From Acidobacteriota bacterium (GTDB lineage: Bacteria > Acidobacteriota > Terriglobia > Bryobacterales > JACQDG01), in assembly GCA_016201185.1 (NCBI GenBank), contig JACQDG010000015.1, forward strand, positions 1 through 10,455: a DNA stretch of 10,455 nt, written 5' to 3'. The position numbers and the translations under genes are program-made. Positions 7,352 through 10,455 of the stretch are shown here, one piece after another (within the stretch, counting starts at the first letter, position 1; each line of letters opens with the position of its first letter). A model generated the notes under the pieces. The model searched no databases and had not been told where the DNA came from. It worked only from the letters and a program-made list of their open reading frames with translations.

Positions 7352-8143
7352 GTGACGCCCGTGGACGCCGCTTCCCCGCTGCACGTTCGCCTCCAGCAGT
7401 ACGAAGGTCCGCTCGACTTGCTGCTGGACCTGATCCGCCGCCAGCAAATCGACATCTACGACATCCCCATTGCCCAGATCACCGCGCAATACCTAGATTA
7501 CATGCGGCAAGCCGAGGCGCTGAACATCGACCTGGGCGGCGAGTTCGTGCTGCTGGCGGCCACTCTGATTCAGATTAAGTCGCGGATGCTGCTGCCGGCC
7601 GAGCCGGTCCTGCCGGGCGAGACCCTGGAGGACCCGCGCGCCGAGCTGGTTGAGCGGCTGCTCGAGCACGAGAAATTCAAGAACGCTGCCCAGATGCTCC
7701 ACCAGAAGCAGATGATCGAGGAAAACGTGTGGTCCCATCCGCAGATCGGCGTTTTTCTGGAGGACGGCGGCGAGCCGGGCCTGGCCGTGACGCTGTTCGA
7801 CCTGGTGCGGACTTTCGAGCAGATCCTGGACCGCGCCAAGAACCGGCCGCAGTATAAGGTGGCAGGGGAAGCAATCACGGTGGCCCAGCAGATTCGTTAC
7901 CTGAAGAACATTCTGCTCTCCCAGGACGGCCCGGTGGTGCTGCAAGAGCTCTTCGAGCGGCAGGAAGGGCGGGGGCCGCTCGTGGCGCTGTTCCTGGCCG
8001 TGCTGGAGCTCGTGCGGATGCAGGCCATCCTGCTGCGGCAGAAGGCGGCTTTCGGCGAGATCATCGTTAAGAAGCACAAGATGTTCGACGTGATATTCAG
8101 CAGCGAGGAGCCGATCCTGGCGGTGGATGAAGGATATGTCTGA
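7352..8143 (+). CDS. scpA: Segregation and condensation protein A (kleisin)
   Basis: 263 residues, matching ScpA. It is the kleisin that bridges the heads of an SMC dimer and, with ScpB, forms the bacterial condensin that compacts and segregates origins on the nucleoid. The N-terminal hallmark is VRLQQYEGPLDLLLDLIRR at about 12-30, followed by IDIYDIPIAQITAQYLDYM and then EFVLLAATLIQIKSRMLLP, the usual ScpA order. The C-terminal part, about residues 195-260, is the winged-helix region expected to contact the SMC head. The start is GTG 7352; the frame closes upstream at 7313-7315, and GTG 7361 is the only near alternative. The Shine-Dalgarno sequence is weak (AAGAAAG adjoining the start). It heads the plus-strand operon and overlaps scpB. 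No smc gene is in the window. Confidence 0.95.
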   Translation: MTPVDAASPLHVRLQQYEGPLDLLLDLIRRQQIDIYDIPIAQITAQYLDYMRQAEALNIDLGGEFVLLAATLIQIKSRMLLPAEPVLPGETLEDPRAELVERLLEHEKFKNAAQMLHQKQMIEENVWSHPQIGVFLEDGGEPGLAVTLFDLVRTFEQILDRAKNRPQYKVAGEAITVAQQIRYLKNILLSQDGPVVLQELFERQEGRGPLVALFLAVLELVRMQAILLRQKAAFGEIIVKKHKMFDVIFSSEEPILAVDEGYV

Positions 8144-8798
8144 GTTTCCGGCAGAGAGCATACGAGTGCCGTCCACGCAGGAGGCGGAGGCGCAGGCGAA
8201 CCGGGAGCGGCGCGAGCGCCGGGCGGTGCTGGAGGCCATTCTCTACGTTACCGAGGACCCGCTCACTATCGAGCAGTTGGCGTTGGGTCTCGAGTGGCCC
8301 AAGGCCGAGGTGGAAGAATTGCTCGCCGCGCTCGAAGCCGAGCACCAGCGGCCCGAGCGGGGCGTGGAGGTGCGGGCGGTGGCGGGCGGCTACCGGATCG
8401 CCACCAAGCCGGAGCACCACGAAGCCGTCCGGCTGTTTGTCAAGTTCTTAAAGCCGCCCCTGAAGCTCTCGCTGCCGGCGCTGGAGACCCTGGCGGTGAT
8501 CGCTTACAAGCAGCCGATCACCCTGCCCGAGATCCAGGAGATCCGCGGCGTCCATGCCGCCGGCGTCATCCGCACGCTACTCGACCGCAAGCTCATCACC
8601 ACGGCCGGCCGCAAGGCAGTGGTGGGCCGCCCCATTCTCTACAAGACAACGCGGGAATTTCTCCTGCAGTTCGGGCTAAATGAGCTGAACGAGTTGCCCA
8701 CATTGAAGGAATTCGAGGAGCTGAGCCGGGCCGCGCTGGGCGAGGCGGAGGCCGCGGCGGCCCCCGCGGCCGGGCCGGAACGAATGGCCCAAGACTGA
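8127..8798 (+). CDS. scpB: Segregation and condensation protein B
   Basis: 223 residues. ScpB is a dimer of two winged-helix domains that binds the middle of ScpA and stabilises the SMC complex. Visible signatures are RAVLEAILYVTEDPLTIEQL at about 32-51, GYRIATKPEH, LSLPALETLAVIAYKQPITL and IQEIRGVHAAGVIRTLLDRKL, then GRPILYKTTREFLLQFGL. The C-terminal 25 or so residues are an alanine/glutamate-rich tail. The start is uncertain. ATG 8127 gives a 17-nt overlap with scpA. ATG 8136 gives an 8-nt overlap and has GGTGG at 8122-8126 with a 9-nt spacer, so it may be the true one. Either overlap implies coupled translation, which suits subunits of one complex. Confidence 0.95.
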   Translation: MKDMSEFPAESIRVPSTQEAEAQANRERRERRAVLEAILYVTEDPLTIEQLALGLEWPKAEVEELLAALEAEHQRPERGVEVRAVAGGYRIATKPEHHEAVRLFVKFLKPPLKLSLPALETLAVIAYKQPITLPEIQEIRGVHAAGVIRTLLDRKLITTAGRKAVVGRPILYKTTREFLLQFGLNELNELPTLKEFEELSRAALGEAEAAAAPAAGPERMAQD

Positions 8799-9529
8799 TG
8801 CCCGAGCGCCTGCAAAAAATCATCTCCCGCGCCGGGCTGACTTCGCGACGCAAGGCCGAAGAGCTCATCCTGGAGGGCCGGGTCCAGGTCAACGGGCAAG
8901 TCGTGACCGAGCTGGGCACAAAGGCCGATCCGCAGAAAGATCATATCAGGGTGGATGGCAAGCTCCTGCGGCCGCCCACGGCGTTCGTCTATCTCTTGCT
9001 TAACAAACCGAAAGGTTGTGTGACGACCTTGTCAGACCCCGAGCGGCGCCAGACCGTGATGGAGTTTCTGCGGGGGGTAAAGCACCGTGTCTACCCGGTC
9101 GGCCGGCTCGACTACCACAGCGAAGGGGCGCTGCTTCTCACCAACGACGGCGAATTCGCCAATGCCATTCTGACAGGCGGCCCCCGGGTCCCAAAGACGT
9201 ATTTGGTCAAGATCAACGGGAACCCCGACGAAGAGGCCCTGCGAAAGTTCCGCGAAGGAATCCTGCTGGACGGCCGGCGGACGGCGCCGGCGCGCATCCG
9301 CCGCGTCGTTCCCGGGGCCAATCCCTGGTTCGAGGTGACGCTGGTGGAGGGCCGGCAAAACCAGATCCGCCGCATGTTCGGACGCCTGGGCTTCCTGGTG
9401 GAAAAGCTGAAGCGGGTGCAGATTGGTTTTTTGAAGCTGGGAGCGCTCAAGCCGGGGGATTTTCGGTCCTTGACCGAACAGGAGGTGGAGCGCTTCCGAC
9501 GCCTGGCGGTGAGGCGCCCGGCCGCCTAA
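8798..9529 (+). CDS. rluB: rRNA pseudouridine synthase, RluB/RsuA family
   Basis: 243 residues. The family isomerises a uridine in ribosomal RNA to pseudouridine; RluB acts on 23S rRNA (position 2605 in E. coli) and RsuA on 16S rRNA. An S4 RNA-binding domain spans about 2-48 (RLQKIISRAGLTSRRKAEEL). The catalytic core has LLNKPKG at 67-73 and GRLDYHSEG at 102-110, with D105 as the nucleophile. EGRQNQIRRMFGRLG at 184-198 is the conserved RNA-contacting segment. Its ATG overlaps the scpB stop as TGATG. The scpA-scpB-rluB order is common in many bacteria, which favours RluB over RsuA, but the sequence alone does not settle the rRNA target. Confidence 0.93.
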   Translation: MPERLQKIISRAGLTSRRKAEELILEGRVQVNGQVVTELGTKADPQKDHIRVDGKLLRPPTAFVYLLLNKPKGCVTTLSDPERRQTVMEFLRGVKHRVYPVGRLDYHSEGALLLTNDGEFANAILTGGPRVPKTYLVKINGNPDEEALRKFREGILLDGRRTAPARIRRVVPGANPWFEVTLVEGRQNQIRRMFGRLGFLVEKLKRVQIGFLKLGALKPGDFRSLTEQEVERFRRLAVRRPAA

Positions 9530-9546
9530 GCCCGCTTTCCCCGCCC

Positions 9547-9951
9547 ATGATGCGCACCGAGGAAATCCGCGAGTTGCTGCGCACGGCCAAAACGATTGCC
9601 GTGGTGGGGCTCTCGGACAAACCGTTCCGGCCGAGCCACGGTGTCTCGGCCTACATGCAGAGCCACGGCTACCGGATCATCCCCGTCAACCCGAACCTCA
9701 CCGAGGTGCTGGGGGAGAAGGCCTACCCAAGTTTGGAGGACATCCCCGGGCATATAGATATTGCCAATATCTTTCGCCGGCCCGACGCCGTTCCGCCGGT
9801 GGTGGAGGCGGCGATCCGGATCGGGGCCCGGGCGGTGTGGATGCAGGAAGGCGTCATTCATCAGCAAGCGGCGGAAAGGGCCGCGGCCGCCGGCCTGACT
9901 GTCATCATAGACCGCTGCATTCTAAAGGAGCACCGCAAGCACTTCCGGTGA
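9547..9951 (+). CDS. CoA-binding protein, YccU-like
   Basis: 134 residues, one compact Rossmann-type CoA_binding domain like the stand-alone E. coli YccU and the N-terminal domain of succinyl-CoA synthetase alpha. IAVVGLSDKPFRPSHGV at about 17-33 is the nucleotide-binding loop. IIPVNPN at 44-50, DIANIFRRPD at 71-80, VWMQEGVIHQQA at 97-108 and IIDRCILKEHRKHF at the C-terminus are all typical. It has no catalytic histidine region or ligase half, so a sensory or CoA-carrying role is likely, though the family lacks a settled function. It begins 17 nt after rluB with paired ATG codons (9547 and 9550) and no visible Shine-Dalgarno sequence. It is probably translated from the same message as rluB and is the last gene of the operon. 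Confidence 0.9.
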   Translation: MMRTEEIRELLRTAKTIAVVGLSDKPFRPSHGVSAYMQSHGYRIIPVNPNLTEVLGEKAYPSLEDIPGHIDIANIFRRPDAVPPVVEAAIRIGARAVWMQEGVIHQQAAERAAAAGLTVIIDRCILKEHRKHFR

Positions 9952-9960
9952 AAACCTCCA

Positions 9961-9996
9961 CCCCGCCGCGCAGCGCCTACCGCCCTCGCGGCGGGG
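9961..9996. terminator. Strong GC hairpin between convergent genes
   Basis: A perfect 10-bp inverted repeat: CCCCGCCGCG at 9961-9970 and CGCGGCGGGG at 9987-9996, with a 16-nt loop. It starts 9 nt after the stop of the CoA-binding gene and takes in the last codons and stop of the convergent nucleoside hydrolase. There is no U-tract on either side, so it is not a classical intrinsic terminator. It may stabilise 3' ends or stop transcription from both directions. Confidence 0.45.
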
Positions 9997-10455
9997 CCGA
10001 GACCCGTTCGATGAACAGATCAATGAAGCGGCGAACACTCACCTCCCGAGCCACCTGGGTGGAAGCTCGCGTGTCCTTCGGCAGGCGGTCTGCTGGGGTG
10101 AACAGGGTCAAGCCGTAGGTCAGCGGGCTGGAGATTTCGACTTCTACCTTCCCCAATTGAGTTTCGACTAGCGCCGGCTCGAGGGCCGCCGCCACGGCCA
10201 GCGGGTCGTGCAGGATCGGGTACTGATCGGGATGGTTATCCTGCCAGAGCCCGATCAGCCTCACCAGGAAACGGGAGGCTTGGTTTTGGGCGGCGCGCAG
10301 GCGGTCTAGATCGGCGCCTTCGAGCTGGCAGCGCATCGTCACGTCGAGGCCGATGGCGGTGATCGGCACGCCAGAGGAGAACACGATCGCCGCCGCCACG
10401 CGGTCCCGCCGGATGTTGTATTCGGGCACAGACCGATTGAAGACCCCGCCCATCA
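9977..10455 (-). CDS. Inosine/uridine-preferring nucleoside hydrolase, C-terminal part (start outside window)
   Basis: 159 codons of the C-terminal half; the N-terminus lies beyond the right edge. The family hydrolyses the N-glycosidic bond of ribonucleosides to base plus ribose, for salvage or catabolism. The visible part begins at the conserved MGG segment. PEYNIRRD follows, matching the family E-F/Y-N-x-x-x-D active-site signature, then IVFSSGVPITAIGLDVT. LHDPLAVAAAL holds the conserved His-Asp pair of the metal/ribose site. VEVEISSPLTYGLTLF follows, as in relatives. The ATG at 10453 is internal: the frame continues to the edge and family members carry about 150 more N-terminal residues, including the D-x-D-x-x-x-D-D calcium site. 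It is convergent with the preceding operon and its stop lies inside the hairpin at 9961-9996. Substrate preference cannot be told from this half. Confidence 0.9.
   Translation of the reverse strand, partial: MGGVFNRSVPEYNIRRDRVAAAIVFSSGVPITAIGLDVTMRCQLEGADLDRLRAAQNQASRFLVRLIGLWQDNHPDQYPILHDPLAVAAALEPALVETQLGKVEVEISSPLTYGLTLFTPADRLPKDTRASTQVAREVSVRRFIDLFIERVSAPPRGR

Noticed and set aside
7493..8239. 248-residue minus-strand open frame
   Set aside because: It is antisense to scpA and the start of scpB and shows no recognisable domain; ScpA motifs on the plus strand are clear.
9016..9546. Long open frame on the plus strand running through rluB and into the CoA-binding gene
   Set aside because: The upstream part is proline/arginine/glycine-rich translation of rluB in a second frame; only the part from 9547 matches a protein family.

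Overview
The window looks like a chromosomal segment of an Acidobacteriota bacterium, most likely from the Bryobacterales / 'Solibacter' side. The main evidence is the minus-strand gene at the left edge. It encodes a secreted SBBP beta-propeller protein whose C-terminal end resembles the C-terminal domain expanded in Solibacter (TIGR03437 type). High G+C and tightly packed housekeeping operons agree with this, but the assignment is by recognition only.

Layout from left to right: (1) 1-2622, minus: a large exported protein with a signal peptide, an N-terminal globular domain, seven repeats of about 66 residues and the start of a C-terminal domain. Its 3' end lies outside the window. It has its own promoter-like sequence at 2674-2703. 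(2) 2747-7225, minus: a four-gene tetrapyrrole operon in the order HemX/CcsA-like membrane protein, hemA, hemC, and a cobA-hemD fusion. All three internal junctions overlap by 1-4 nt (TGATG, ATGA, GTGA), so translation is probably coupled. (3) 7226-7351: a 126-bp divergent intergenic region. A perfect TATAAT faces the hem operon and is placed so that transcription would begin at the start codon of its first gene (leaderless). (4) 7352-9951, plus: scpA, scpB, an RluB/RsuA-type rRNA pseudouridine synthase, and a small CoA-binding (YccU-like) protein. (5) 9977-10455, minus: the C-terminal part of an inosine/uridine-preferring nucleoside hydrolase, convergent with the CoA-binding gene. A perfect 10-bp inverted repeat lies at the convergence point.

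Functionally, HemA reduces glutamyl-tRNA and commits it to 5-aminolevulinate. HemC and the HemD half of the fusion make uroporphyrinogen III, and the CobA half diverts it to precorrin-2 for siroheme or cobalamin. Thus the branch point sits on one polypeptide. hemL and hemB are not in the window. ScpA and ScpB are the non-SMC subunits of the bacterial condensin. After annotation no gene-free stretch exceeds 130 bp. I saw no RNA genes, insertion sequences, CRISPR arrays or clear signs of recent transfer. I found no credible undescribed system; most of the window is conserved core genome, and the SBBP protein and several regulatory details are the parts worth a second look.
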